DNA of 64,000 nt, taken from NCBI GenBank assembly GCA_040880485.1, contig JBBDIJ010000005.1, positions 62,001 to 126,000 of the forward strand, written 5' to 3'. Positions 32,479 to 42,217 of this stretch are shown one piece after another. The notes beneath the pieces were generated by a model. The model saw only the letters and a list, made by a program, of their open reading frames with translations. It did no database searches and was not told the origin of the DNA. The stretch's first letter is position 1. Every line of letters starts with the position of its first letter. The translations under genes and the position numbers were made by a program. This DNA is from JBBDIJ01 sp040880485 (GTDB taxonomy: Bacteria; Bacteroidota; Rhodothermia; Balneolales; Balneolaceae).

Positions 32479-34521
32479 ATGTCGCTACGGCTACTGATTG
32501 CTCTGATTGGAACCCTAATTCTAACCGGTTTGGCGGATGTTACTGCCCAGGACCGTTCTGATCGGGCCGATCAGGAACTTCATCTGGATGAAATTCCGAT
32601 CCAGAAAAGGCTGGTACCCTACAACAACCCGCTTGGGCAGATAGAGGTAGATATCACTTCAATCTCACTGCCGGGTGAGGCTCCGGATTTTCATGAAAAG
32701 GAGATTCTACGGCGAATTACCGATATTTACAGGATGCATATTCGGTCCGTTGAGTATCTGATGGAGGAGGATCTGGTTCAGGCAGAGGGGCAGCTCAGGG
32801 AGGGGCTTGCCGCCATTCAATCCCTTATGGATGACTATCCTGAAGTACAGAATCAGAGGCGTTTTACAGAGCTCTACCGATCTGTCATGACGGAATACAA
32901 AGAGTTTTATGGTATTTCCGAGCCATTCAGTCAGGTAGAAGGTGAGATTTTTGCTATTCAGGAGGAGCTTTTTAACGGGACGGATGACTGGATGGTTGAG
33001 GGTTATGAAATGCCAGACAACCTCTCTCTCTCTACAACCAGTGTTCCGTTGGCCCAGAACCGTCATGTGTCCCGACATCTTGTCTACTACACTCTCCGGC
33101 GTCCTGAAGTAATGGAGACGTGGCTGGAGCGCTCGGAGTACTATTTCCCCATGATGAGAGAGATCTTCAGGGAGGAGGGGGCACCCGAGGAGCTTATTCA
33201 TCTATCCATGATCGAGAGCGGCCTGGTGCCCACTGCCAGAAGTTGGGCAGCCGCAGTCGGATTGTGGCAGTTCATTCAGGCAACCGGCTCCATGTACGGG
33301 CTGGAGGTAAACTACTGGATTGATGAGCGCCGTGATCCCGTCAAGTCTACACGTGCCGCAGCCAGACACCTGAGAGATCTTTATAATATTTGGGGCGATT
33401 GGCATCTTGCCATGGCTAACTATAACATTAGCCCGCGTGGCTTGAGAAGAGCGATTAATGCAGCAGGGGGGGTCGAGGATTACTGGTCCGCATTTCCGTT
33501 TCTTCCGGCAGAGACCAGAGGATACGTACCTGGATTTATAGCAGCAACTACGATTGCCATGAATCCCGAGGAGTTCGGTTTTCAGCGCAATTATGGCGGA
33601 GAGAGTTACCAATACGAAGTGGTGGAGGTGGAGGGCTTGATGCCACTGGACAAATTGGCTGAAGCTGCAGGATTGACCGTTCAGCAGTTGAAGGATTACA
33701 ACCCCGAGCTTCTTCGTTGGGCAACTCCACCGGGAGAGAGCTACCCGCTGAAACTTCCGGCCGGTGTACGGGACGATTTTATTGCCGCATACGAGCAGAT
33801 TCCAAGAGAAGAGATGGCGAGAGACATTGCAATGCATACGGTTAGCAGCGGTGAAACGCTTGGGTTTATTGCAAATCGCTACGGTACTACAGTACAAGCT
33901 CTCTTCTCTACCAACGAAAACCTGAGCACCGTAATCCATCCAGGACAGCGGATTATGGTCCCTGTTGCATCCGGCTCGATGGAGCGTATACTGGCAGATC
34001 AGCCTTCCAATTCACCATCGGCCAGTCCGGTCGCTTCCACACAACAGGCTGCCAGACAGGCTCAACAGCCACCCAATACAGCGGCTGTAACCTATCGTGT
34101 AAAAAGTGGAGACACTATTGGCCATATTGCCGAGTGGTATGATGTTCGTGCGTGGCAGATCCGGGGTTGGAACAGTATTCAAAATACCATCTTCCCCAGC
34201 CAGTCTCTGACGATCTATGTGCCGGCAAACCGTGCATCCTTCTACAGGCAGATCGACGAACTTACCTTTACTCAAAAGCAGGACCTGCAGCGCAGACAGC
34301 GTCAGGGCGAAAACATTTATGGACTACAACTCACATCGGCCAGCCAGTCGGCACCTGAGCCGAATGGAGAGGTGGTCAACTATACGGTTCAGAGAAATGA
34401 CACGTTAATACACATATCTCAGAGGTTCGGTGTCTCCGTTTCGGACATTCAGCAGTGGAATGATCTTTCCAGTGCCCGAATTTATGCTGGTCAAACTCTG
34501 ATCATCCAGCAATCTGAATAG
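32479..34521 (+). CDS. mltD: LysM lytic transglycosylase, MltD-like
   Basis: A 680-residue periplasmic wall hydrolase. It has a signal peptide (MSLRLLIALIGTLILTGLAD, cut near VTAQ). The SLT domain around residues 210-370 has the catalytic Glu in HLSMIESGLVPTARSWAAA, then GLWQFIQATGSMYG, AARHLRDLY and LAMANYNISPRG. Three LysM domains follow at about 450-500, 535-580 and 630-678 (HTVSSGETLGFIANRYGTT, YRVKSGDTIGHIAEWYD and YTVQRNDTLIHISQRFG), which bind peptidoglycan. A Gln/Ala/Pro linker separates the first two. It lies 10 bases ahead of the processing protease gene. Confidence 0.93.
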   Translation: MSLRLLIALIGTLILTGLADVTAQDRSDRADQELHLDEIPIQKRLVPYNNPLGQIEVDITSISLPGEAPDFHEKEILRRITDIYRMHIRSVEYLMEEDLVQAEGQLREGLAAIQSLMDDYPEVQNQRRFTELYRSVMTEYKEFYGISEPFSQVEGEIFAIQEELFNGTDDWMVEGYEMPDNLSLSTTSVPLAQNRHVSRHLVYYTLRRPEVMETWLERSEYYFPMMREIFREEGAPEELIHLSMIESGLVPTARSWAAAVGLWQFIQATGSMYGLEVNYWIDERRDPVKSTRAAARHLRDLYNIWGDWHLAMANYNISPRGLRRAINAAGGVEDYWSAFPFLPAETRGYVPGFIAATTIAMNPEEFGFQRNYGGESYQYEVVEVEGLMPLDKLAEAAGLTVQQLKDYNPELLRWATPPGESYPLKLPAGVRDDFIAAYEQIPREEMARDIAMHTVSSGETLGFIANRYGTTVQALFSTNENLSTVIHPGQRIMVPVASGSMERILADQPSNSPSASPVASTQQAARQAQQPPNTAAVTYRVKSGDTIGHIAEWYDVRAWQIRGWNSIQNTIFPSQSLTIYVPANRASFYRQIDELTFTQKQDLQRRQRQGENIYGLQLTSASQSAPEPNGEVVNYTVQRNDTLIHISQRFGVSVSDIQQWNDLSSARIYAGQTLIIQQSE

Positions 34522-34531
34522 GTTCAACAAT

Positions 34532-36187
34532 ATGACAGTAAAGAAACTCACTCTGCCTGCAGTACTGTTGTTGCTGGTACTCTGCTCGCTGGCATGGGTG
34601 AGGAGTAATGATCTCTACTTCGAGATTCGTCAGCAGCTTGCCATCTTCAGTGAGCTTTACAGGGAAGTCGCCACTCGTTACGTAGACGAGATACCACCAC
34701 GGGAGTTGATGGAACACGGGATCAGGTCTATGCTAGATATGCTGGACCCCTATACCGAGTTCATTACTGAAGGGGAGCAACAGCAGATGGAGATTCTCTC
34801 GACCGGAACCTATGGAGGAGTAGGAATCGAGGCGGGAACGAGAGGCGGACATATTGTAGTGATTGCACCACTTGAAGGCTATCCGGCCGAGCGTGCAGGA
34901 ATCCGGCCCGGAGACTATATCATTCAGGTGAATGGTGTCACTACAGAGGGAATGACACCGGTGGAGGTACAACAACTGTTGGTCGGCGACCCCGGCCTTG
35001 AAGTAGTACTGGAAATTGAAAGGCCTGGAGTAGAGGAGGCTGTACGGTATGAACTGGAGAGAGAGAGGATTGAGGTTGCGAATGTGACCTACAGCGCGCG
35101 ACTGGGATCCGAGAAGAGCACAGGCTATATACAGATTGGCCATTTCGGGCAAAATGTATCTGAAGAGCTTCGGCAGATTCTGGTCTCGTTTCTTGAAGAG
35201 GGAGAACTTACCGGACTTATACTGGATCTGCGGAACAATCCGGGCGGGCTCTTGCACGAAGCGGTGCGTATTACAGACAAATTTGTTGATCCCGGCATTC
35301 TGATTGTGGAGACTCGCGGGCGGGTCGATGAGGAGCGCCAAACCTATACCACCGAAGAGACAGCTCTTTTAGGGGAGCTTCCTCTGGTCATTCTGATTAA
35401 TCGGGGCAGCGCCAGTGCATCCGAAGTTGTCGCAGGTGCCCTGCAGGATCTCGACCGCGCCGTCATTCTCGGTGAGACAAGTTTCGGGAAGGGACTGGTT
35501 CAAACCATACGACCTCTACCCTATAATCGTTCAATGAAGTTGACAGTTTCAAGGTATTATATACCAAGCGGACGTGGTATACAGTCTGCTACCTACAATC
35601 ACAATGGCCAGGCTACAGATCGGGTGGAAGTTATAGCCGACAGTCTCAGACGTGAATTTCGAACGAAAAACGGCCGTGTTGTTTTTGATGGAATGGGCAT
35701 TGAGCCGGATATTGTAATCCGTGGGCAGGACGATTCTCTTCTGGAGATGCATCTGAAACAGAAAAATCACTACTTCTTTTTCATTAATGATCTGCTTTCG
35801 ACTTTGAGTTCTGATCAGCTTTCAGCTGAGCCCCCTGAGAACCTGTTTGACCTATTTAAAGAGTATCTGGAGACGCAGGAGTTTGAATATGAAACCAGTG
35901 CCGACCGCCAACTCGTTTCACTTGAAGAGGCCCAACATCTCTTTGCTGATACCAGCCGGGCACAGGGTGCACTTCAGGAGCTAGGAGAACTGCTTCGCAA
36001 TCAGAAGGAGAATGAACTTCATGATAACCGGCATAGAATTGAACAGGAATTACACCTGGAGTGGGTTTCCCGACTATCCGGCAGTAAAGAGGGGATGAAA
36101 GCTTCGTTGCCTTCGGATCGGTATATTCAACAGGCTCTCTCCCTGCTTTCAAGTCGCGCCGTATATGACTCGATATTGAACCCCTGA
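34532..36187 (+). CDS. C-terminal processing peptidase (S41)
   Basis: A 551-residue serine protease of the CtpA/Prc type, exported by an N-terminal signal anchor (LTLPAVLLLLVLCSLAWV). The PDZ domain is at about 95-165 (GTYGGVGIEAGTRGGHIVVI, ERAGIRPGDYIIQVNG). The protease domain has GYIQIGHFGQN, LILDLRNNPGGLLHEA, the nucleophile in INRGSASASEVVAGAL and the general-base Lys in GETSFGKGLVQT. A 150-residue C-terminal helical extension follows. Neighbouring MltD suggests a role in controlling wall hydrolases, as Prc does in E. coli; this is inference. Confidence 0.93.
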   Translation: MTVKKLTLPAVLLLLVLCSLAWVRSNDLYFEIRQQLAIFSELYREVATRYVDEIPPRELMEHGIRSMLDMLDPYTEFITEGEQQQMEILSTGTYGGVGIEAGTRGGHIVVIAPLEGYPAERAGIRPGDYIIQVNGVTTEGMTPVEVQQLLVGDPGLEVVLEIERPGVEEAVRYELERERIEVANVTYSARLGSEKSTGYIQIGHFGQNVSEELRQILVSFLEEGELTGLILDLRNNPGGLLHEAVRITDKFVDPGILIVETRGRVDEERQTYTTEETALLGELPLVILINRGSASASEVVAGALQDLDRAVILGETSFGKGLVQTIRPLPYNRSMKLTVSRYYIPSGRGIQSATYNHNGQATDRVEVIADSLRREFRTKNGRVVFDGMGIEPDIVIRGQDDSLLEMHLKQKNHYFFFINDLLSTLSSDQLSAEPPENLFDLFKEYLETQEFEYETSADRQLVSLEEAQHLFADTSRAQGALQELGELLRNQKENELHDNRHRIEQELHLEWVSRLSGSKEGMKASLPSDRYIQQALSLLSSRAVYDSILNP

Positions 36188-36191
36188 TCGT

Positions 36192-37025
36192 TTGGGAAGA
36201 GCAGACCTGCATACCCATACAACAGCATCCGACGGAGCTGCAGAACCGGCCGACCTTGTCCGGATGGCATATGAGAATCGTCTTGAGCTACTCTCCATTA
36301 CCGATCACGATACTATAGATGGTTATCTGGAAGCGAGGGAGGAAGCAGCGACACTTCCAATTCAGCTTATTCCAGGCATTGAACTTACCACGCTCTGGCA
36401 GGGACGCGAGCTTCACCTGCTGGGTTACGGTTTTGACCCTGCGGATTCGGCTTTTATGAAACTGCTTGTTTCCCAGAGAAGAGCACGAAAAGACCGGATT
36501 GGCGTCATCACACACCGATTGCAGAAGCTGGGGTTGGATGTGGACCCGGATGAGGTATTTGCAGTCGCCGGCCGTTCCATGCCCGGGCGACCCCATGTGG
36601 CAAGAGTATTGACAAAAAAAGGGTATACAGGAAGTGTTCATGAAGCCTTCGTGCGCTATCTGGGAAATGAAGTAATGGGCTCCCTGGATCTCTTCTGGGT
36701 TCATTTGGAAGCGGCATCAGAGGCCGTTAGAGGAGCGGGAGGCGTAGTCGTTATTGCACATCCCGGCCGCACCTGTACATACGAAGAGGTCGAAGAGATG
36801 TGCAACGACAGGATCGACGGAATTGAGTGTATTCATCCATCTCACGGTTATGACCATCAATTGCGATATACCCGAATGGCTGAACGATGGGGCCTGCTTG
36901 TATCTGGAGGAAGTGATTTTCACGGATCAGGGACGCACGAAGCGGGTTCAAGGTTTGGTACGGTAACCGTCGAAAGTGGCAGGGCAGAGAGAATTCTACA
37001 GAGATGCAGTTCAGTTCCGGAGTGA
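36192..37025 (+). CDS. PHP-domain phosphoesterase
   Basis: A 277-residue metal-dependent phosphoesterase of the TrpH/YciV type, whose E. coli member hydrolyses 3',5'-nucleotide bisphosphates and trims RNA 5' ends. The start is TTG at 36192, giving GRADLHTHTTASDGAAEPAD at once, the first PHP metal motif; no ATG exists before it. Further motifs are LLSITDHDTIDGYLEA, IPGIELTT, GRPHVARVL and VVIAHPGR, and GSDFHGSG near the end. It starts four bases after the S41 gene, so it is likely in the same transcript. Confidence 0.88.
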   Translation: MGRADLHTHTTASDGAAEPADLVRMAYENRLELLSITDHDTIDGYLEAREEAATLPIQLIPGIELTTLWQGRELHLLGYGFDPADSAFMKLLVSQRRARKDRIGVITHRLQKLGLDVDPDEVFAVAGRSMPGRPHVARVLTKKGYTGSVHEAFVRYLGNEVMGSLDLFWVHLEAASEAVRGAGGVVVIAHPGRTCTYEEVEEMCNDRIDGIECIHPSHGYDHQLRYTRMAERWGLLVSGGSDFHGSGTHEAGSRFGTVTVESGRAERILQRCSSVPE

Positions 37026-37136
37026 GCGGTGATTGCGTTCAGGAAGGAATCTTCAGCTAAATTCAATACCTTAAGGCGTGCTCATGCAGCTCTCTATTTG
37101 CAATGGGCAGAAGCATATATATCGGAGTTTGGGATT

Positions 37137-37616
37137 ATGGTTGATGAAGTGAAATCAGGAGCTGAGTGGAAGAGAGTACGTGTGGGGGTGGTTGCCGCCC
37201 GGTGGAACTCCATGATTACCGAGCCGATGCTTGAAGGAGCTCTCTCTGCACTGGCGGCAAAGGGGATTGATAAAGAAAACATAAAGGTGGTGCGTTGTCC
37301 GGGTTCATATGAGATCCCGCTAGCTTGTAAATATCTTCTGGATCATCTTGACCTCGATGGAGTCATCGCTATTGGTGCAGTGATCAGGGGAGAAACCTCC
37401 CATTTCGATTATGTGTGTGATGCGGTAAATCGTGGTGTACTGCAACTCAATCTGGAATATGGTAAGCCGGTAGCTTTTGGCGTGCTGACAACAGATACTG
37501 TGGAACAGGCTATGAAAAGAGCAGGTAAGGAGTATGGTAACAAAGGAGCTGAAGCTGCGTTGGCTATGTGCGAAATGATAGAACTGAATGTCGATATTCA
37601 GACATCAGGCAGGTAA
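37137..37616 (+). CDS. ribH: 6,7-dimethyl-8-ribityllumazine synthase
   Basis: Penultimate step of riboflavin synthesis; 159 residues, forming pentamers or icosahedra. It has the family run VGVVAARWN, CPGSYEIPLACKYLL, the catalytic His in GAVIRGETSHFDYVCDAV, and PVAFGVLTTDTVEQAMKRAG followed by GNKGAEAALAMCEM. ATG 37137 fits; the upstream open frame to 37029 has no family similarity. No other rib gene is in the window. Confidence 0.96.
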   Translation: MVDEVKSGAEWKRVRVGVVAARWNSMITEPMLEGALSALAAKGIDKENIKVVRCPGSYEIPLACKYLLDHLDLDGVIAIGAVIRGETSHFDYVCDAVNRGVLQLNLEYGKPVAFGVLTTDTVEQAMKRAGKEYGNKGAEAALAMCEMIELNVDIQTSGR

Positions 37617-37623
37617 TTCTAAC

Positions 37624-37654
37624 TTGAATATCGATTTGCAAAAATCTAATTTTC
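37624..37654 (+). promoter_or_regulatory. Promoter for uppS-bamA
   Basis: TTG (37624-37626), a 20-base spacer, TAATTTTC (37647-37654). It drives uppS and probably bamA and the skp genes behind it. Confidence 0.5.
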
Positions 37655-37686
37655 AAAGCTTTCAAACGGAATAAACCGAGGTCCTC

Positions 37687-38514
37687 TTGGAGTCGATTTC
37701 ATTGACAAAGCAACATCAGACGGAGGCTGACCAGAAGCGTCAAAAAGAGGTGGCCTCTGCCGGCCCCATTCCGGAACACATTGCCGTAATTATGGATGGG
37801 AATGGGAGATGGGCCGAGAGACGTGGAAGTGTTCGAATCATGGGGCACAAGGCCGGGGTCGATTCTGTACGGGATATAACTGAAGCTTCCGCTCAGCTCG
37901 GGGTGCGCTATTTAACACTTTTCGCATTTTCCACTGAAAACTGGGGCAGGCCGGGCGATGAGGTCCGCGCTCTCTTTCGTCTTCTTGTGTCCACTTTACG
38001 AAAAGAGACGGAAATTCTCCATAGAAACAATATCAGGCTCACAACGATCGGACAGATCGACCGATTTCCATCGGAGTGCCGCAGAGAAATTGAACGGGCA
38101 GAAGCTCTTACAAGAGATAACGATCGTATGCAGCTAATCCTGGCACTCAGTTACTCCGGCCGTTGGGATATTACAGAAGCTGTACGATCCATTGCAGAGT
38201 CGGTAAAACGGTCGGAACTGAATCCGGATTCGATCGACGAAAATGTGATCAAAGCCAGATTGTCTACTGCGGGTATTCCCGATCCCGACCTCATTGTCAG
38301 AACAAGTGGTGAATTCAGGGTCAGCAACTTTCTCCTTTGGCAGCTTGCATACTCAGAACTTTTCGTATCGGAAACCTGCTGGCCGGAGTTTCGCCGGGAC
38401 GAGCTCTACCGGGCAATATTATCCTATCAAAAGCGTGAACGTAGGTATGGGAAGCTCAACGGCAATGTTCGGAAGAATTTGGCAGGGAACGGTGTCAAGC
38501 ACATTACCTCCTAA
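37687..38514 (+). CDS. uppS: Undecaprenyl diphosphate synthase
   Basis: Makes the C55 lipid carrier for peptidoglycan and glycans by cis-condensation of isopentenyl diphosphate; about 275 residues. The family motifs are HIAVIMDGNGRWAERRG (catalytic Asp), GHKAGVDSVRDI, LTLFAFSTENWGRP, and the substrate-binding RTSGEFRVSNFLLWQLAYSE. The start is uncertain: TTG 37687 or TTG 37702; the first 30 residues are not conserved. bamA follows 18 bases later. Confidence 0.95.
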   Translation: MESISLTKQHQTEADQKRQKEVASAGPIPEHIAVIMDGNGRWAERRGSVRIMGHKAGVDSVRDITEASAQLGVRYLTLFAFSTENWGRPGDEVRALFRLLVSTLRKETEILHRNNIRLTTIGQIDRFPSECRREIERAEALTRDNDRMQLILALSYSGRWDITEAVRSIAESVKRSELNPDSIDENVIKARLSTAGIPDPDLIVRTSGEFRVSNFLLWQLAYSELFVSETCWPEFRRDELYRAILSYQKRERRYGKLNGNVRKNLAGNGVKHITS

Positions 38515-38532
38515 TAAAACTAACGGTTTACA

Positions 38533-41031
38533 GTGATACTTAAATACAGGAATTGGATTCTGTTAATAGCGATTGCGGGCCTGTCCGGCATGATGGCAGA
38601 CATGGTTGAAGCACAGGATAGAGAACAGGTTGAAATCACCGATCCGACCTCACTGACACGGAGTCAGGTAGAAATTGTTGAAGTCGAAGTGGTGGGCGTC
38701 TCGGATGCGAGGCGGAACTTTTTGATTTCGACCAGCGGGCTCAACGTGGGTAGAACCATCTCCATACCGGGTGAGGAGATCCCTGAAGGAATTCGCAGAA
38801 TTCACAGAACCGGGCTCTACGAAAATGTGGAAATTGATACAGAATCAGTTTCTGGTGGTGTTCGAGTCAGGATTGTGGTAGAGTCGAAACCGGCCCTCGA
38901 CGGTTATGTGATTGAGGGCACACGTCGTTCCGATCGCAGGGATATCGAGGAACAGCTGAATCTTATTGAAGGGCTTGCGGTAACCAGCTCTGTTGAAGCA
39001 CAAGCTGTGAATACTATCAAAAGGTTTTTCAGTGAAAAAGGGTACTGGTTTACGGAAGTAGAAGTTTCAAGTGAGCTCACAGATGAAGCCCGAAATCGGG
39101 TTACACTTACATTTCATGTGGACACTGGTGAGAGACTCAAAGTTCGGAGAATTCAGTTCCAGGGGAATGAGGAGTTCAGCGACCGTCGTTTACGACGTGC
39201 ACTGGAAACGATCAAACAGGATCGCTGGTGGAGAATTTTTAAAAGACACGTCTATACCGACGAGGGTTTTCGTGAGGCAGAAGATAACCTGCTCGCCTTC
39301 TACCGTGAGAATGGGTTTCGGGATGCCCGTCTGTTACAGGATTCAGTATATGTTTACGACTGGCGGGACAACAAGGAGGGAGTATCAATTGATTTTGTGA
39401 TTGAAGAGGGACCTCAGTACAAGGTTCGGAACATTACCTGGGACGGCAATACCGTCTATACGGACGAACAACTGTCGTTGGCTCTGGGATTTGAGAGTGG
39501 AGACATATTTAACAGGAAGAGGTTCGATGAGAACCTTAATCAGCGGCGTGACGAAAACGATATCAACTCCCTCTATCAGAATGTCGGATATCTCGCATCC
39601 AGAATTATACCAACAATTACGGAGGTTGGAGAGGACTCCCTGGATATCCACTTCGATATAATTGAAGATGAAGTGTTTACAGTTCGGGAGGTCACCTTCT
39701 ACGGTAATGACAAGACACATGACGATGTGGTCCGCCGAACCCTGAAAACGGTGCCTGGCAACACCTATAGTCGTTCTGCCATCATGCGATCGGTCCGGGA
39801 ACTGGGAGCAATCGGATACTTCAATCCGGAGGGGATTCAGCCGGATGTGGCACCGGATCTGGAATCCAAAATGGTGGATGTGATCTACAATCTGGATGAA
39901 AGTCAAAGTACAGACAATTTTGAGCTTTCCGGTGGATTTGGCGGACGGCAGATTGGAATCATCATGTCTGCAAGGGTGAATTTTAACAACTTCTCAATTC
40001 AGCGGGCATTCAGGCGCGATGGATGGACCCCGATCCCATCCGGTGACGGACAGAAACTCTCTCTGGGAGTGCAGGTGACCGGACGGGGCTATCAAAGTTA
40101 CAGTTTTACATTTAACGAACCGTGGCTGCGTGGGCGCCCCACCTCTTTTGGGGTCAATATGTCCTACGATATTTTGAACTACGGAAGGCTTCAGGGAACC
40201 GAATTAGATCAAAAAAATGAGCTCTTTTCTGCCGGAATCAGTATTGGGCGTCAACTTCGCTGGCCTGATGACTACTTTTCCCAGAATACGACGATACAGT
40301 ACCAGCTCTATAATATTGCCGGAACCCAGGGAGTGTTCGGTGATGGGCAGACCGATATTCTAAGTATTCGTCATCAGATTGAGCGAAACTCAATTGACCA
40401 TCCAATATCGCCAAGAACCGGATCCCGGTTCCAGATCATTGGAGAAGTGGCTCCCCCGCTACCCAACTTTGCCCAATACTACAAGTTGAGGACCGGATAT
40501 CATCACCACAACTCCATCGTTGGAAATCTGGTGTTGTCGGGTTCTGCCGACTATGGTTATATGGGCTATTTTGATTCAGGAACCAGAAGTACGTTCCAGA
40601 GATTTTACCTTGGTGGAACAGAGATCCAGCAGCGTCAGAGCTTTATTAACGACAATATTGATATGAGGGGATTTCCGGGTGGAACAACGGGTGTGATATC
40701 GCCGTTGGATGAAGATCTGAATCTGATCGGGGGTCGTGCTTTTACCAAGTATACGATGGAGCTTCGCTATCCGGCCGTTACGACCGACCAGGTCCAGCTC
40801 TTTCCATACCTGTTTATGGATGCAGGAAACACCTACTCAGATCTTCAGACTTTCGATCCATTTGATGTAAAACGGGTGCTTGGTGTGGGTGCCAGAATCT
40901 ATCTACCGATTCTTGGTCTCATTGACTTGAGTTACGGATATAGACTGGATGGCACTCCGGCATCGCTTCGCGGCCCCGGGCTTGAAGCAGGGCGATGGGA
41001 GTTCCTGTTCAACATGGGCGCGCAATTCTGA
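38533..41031 (+). CDS. bamA: Outer-membrane assembly factor BamA
   Basis: An 832-residue Omp85 protein that folds and inserts beta-barrel proteins in the outer membrane. GTG start, signal peptide ending near MVEAQ. Five POTRA repeats occupy about residues 50-440 (seen as VRRIQFQGNEEFSDRRLRRA, VRNITWDGNTVYTDEQL and VREVTFYGNDKTHDDVVRRT). The 16-strand barrel follows, with the YSFTFNEPWLRGRPTSFGV segment and the lid-loop arginine motif in FYLGGTEIQQRQ...DMRGFPGG (the VRGY/F-type signature). The C-terminus ends in Phe (MGAQF), as required for barrel insertion. It lies between uppS and the skp genes. Confidence 0.96.
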   Translation: MILKYRNWILLIAIAGLSGMMADMVEAQDREQVEITDPTSLTRSQVEIVEVEVVGVSDARRNFLISTSGLNVGRTISIPGEEIPEGIRRIHRTGLYENVEIDTESVSGGVRVRIVVESKPALDGYVIEGTRRSDRRDIEEQLNLIEGLAVTSSVEAQAVNTIKRFFSEKGYWFTEVEVSSELTDEARNRVTLTFHVDTGERLKVRRIQFQGNEEFSDRRLRRALETIKQDRWWRIFKRHVYTDEGFREAEDNLLAFYRENGFRDARLLQDSVYVYDWRDNKEGVSIDFVIEEGPQYKVRNITWDGNTVYTDEQLSLALGFESGDIFNRKRFDENLNQRRDENDINSLYQNVGYLASRIIPTITEVGEDSLDIHFDIIEDEVFTVREVTFYGNDKTHDDVVRRTLKTVPGNTYSRSAIMRSVRELGAIGYFNPEGIQPDVAPDLESKMVDVIYNLDESQSTDNFELSGGFGGRQIGIIMSARVNFNNFSIQRAFRRDGWTPIPSGDGQKLSLGVQVTGRGYQSYSFTFNEPWLRGRPTSFGVNMSYDILNYGRLQGTELDQKNELFSAGISIGRQLRWPDDYFSQNTTIQYQLYNIAGTQGVFGDGQTDILSIRHQIERNSIDHPISPRTGSRFQIIGEVAPPLPNFAQYYKLRTGYHHHNSIVGNLVLSGSADYGYMGYFDSGTRSTFQRFYLGGTEIQQRQSFINDNIDMRGFPGGTTGVISPLDEDLNLIGGRAFTKYTMELRYPAVTTDQVQLFPYLFMDAGNTYSDLQTFDPFDVKRVLGVGARIYLPILGLIDLSYGYRLDGTPASLRGPGLEAGRWEFLFNMGAQF

Positions 41032-41033
41032 TA

Positions 41034-41579
41034 ATGAAAAGTATGTACACCTGCATATCGGTTTTGACGCTTACCGCGTTATGGTCTGCAGATGCTCTAC
41101 AAGCACAGCAAAAGATAGGTTTCATCGACTCGGATCTGATCATGGAAAAGATGCCGGAGTATGAAGGTATCGAGCAGAGGCTGGAGTTGATGACTGTATC
41201 CTGGAGGGAGGAATTGCAGCGAATGGATCGGGAGATCGATCGACTGGAAGAGGAGTTTGAATTGCGTGAAGTTCTTTTTACTGATGAGGTGAGGGCGGAC
41301 AGACTTCGAGAGATCGAGGAGAGGGTCGTTCAGAGGGAGCTGTATCTGGAGGAGAAATTTGGAGCCGGAGGAGAGTATTTCCAGTGGCAACGTGAACTTC
41401 TGGAGCCGATTCAGAGACAAATTTTTGATGCTATGCACAGAATTGCCGCTCGAGAACGTTATGATTTTATCCTTGATCGATCCGAGGGGGTTCGTTTGCT
41501 TTATGCAAACCCGGAATGGAATCTGAATGATCTCGTTCTGACTGAACTGGGAATTGAATCTGAAGATGCAGGAAATTGA
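41034..41579 (+). CDS. OmpH/Skp periplasmic chaperone 1
   Basis: A 181-residue member of the OmpH/Skp family that holds unfolded outer-membrane proteins on the way to BamA. It has a signal peptide (MYTCISVLTLTALWSADALQ) and then the family start QQKIGFIDSDLIMEKMPEYEG, a long charged coiled-coil arm (about residues 50-120, ELQRMDREIDRLEEEFELRE) and the closing beta strands (YDFILDRSEGVRLLYANPE). It starts two bases after bamA. It is less Gln-rich than copies 2 and 3. Confidence 0.9.
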   Translation: MKSMYTCISVLTLTALWSADALQAQQKIGFIDSDLIMEKMPEYEGIEQRLELMTVSWREELQRMDREIDRLEEEFELREVLFTDEVRADRLREIEERVVQRELYLEEKFGAGGEYFQWQRELLEPIQRQIFDAMHRIAARERYDFILDRSEGVRLLYANPEWNLNDLVLTELGIESEDAGN

Positions 41580-41627
41580 GGCGAAATAGAGTTAACTTGA
41601 CGCGATTTTTAATTCAATAAATAAGCC

Positions 41628-42152
41628 ATGAGAAAAATATTACTCACACTACTACTTTCATCACTACCGCTCTTTGCAGCAGCTCAACTTCAGGTCGGAA
41701 TCATGAATCCTCAACAAGTATTGGAAGCACTTCCGGAGATGGATCAGGTGCGAACCGACCTTGAGAGCTTTGTCGAACAGCGCCAACAGGAGTTTACTAC
41801 TGAATATTCCAGCTGGATCGAGTCGATGACAGAGTTCGACGAGCTGGTTGAACAGGGAATTCTGAGTGGCTCTGAAAGAGAGGAGAGAGAAGAGGAGCTC
41901 CGTGAAAGGGAGCAAGCTCTTGGTACACTCGAGCAGCAGATCAGAACCCGAATTCAGCAACGTCAATCTCAACTCCTTTCTCCTATTATGGATCGTGTAG
42001 AGACAACCATGGAGGAAATTGCTGAGCAACACGGGCTGGATATCGTTATCAACGAACTCACAAGTGAGGGAGAGCCGATTGTCTACTTCTCTTCTGAGGA
42101 AGGTGTGAGAAACATTACACAGGAAGTGATTCAACAGCTGGTTTCCAATTGA
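41628..42152 (+). CDS. OmpH/Skp periplasmic chaperone 2
   Basis: A 174-residue Skp-family protein: signal peptide (MRKILLTLLLSSLPLFAAAQ), LQVGIMNPQQVLEALPEMDQ, a coiled-coil arm with a Gln/Glu-rich EREEREEELREREQAL stretch, then DIVINELTSEGEPIVYFSSE. It follows the first copy by 48 bases. Confidence 0.9.
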   Translation: MRKILLTLLLSSLPLFAAAQLQVGIMNPQQVLEALPEMDQVRTDLESFVEQRQQEFTTEYSSWIESMTEFDELVEQGILSGSEREEREEELREREQALGTLEQQIRTRIQQRQSQLLSPIMDRVETTMEEIAEQHGLDIVINELTSEGEPIVYFSSEEGVRNITQEVIQQLVSN

Positions 42153-42217
42153 TGAGAACAGGTTGAGAATCAACTTTTCAAAAAAAAATAATCCATTTTG
42201 ATTCGAGGGATAATATT

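Noticed and set aside
37029..37136. N-terminal extension of ribH
   Set aside because: It has no similarity to lumazine synthases, which start at or near residue 1 of the chosen frame.
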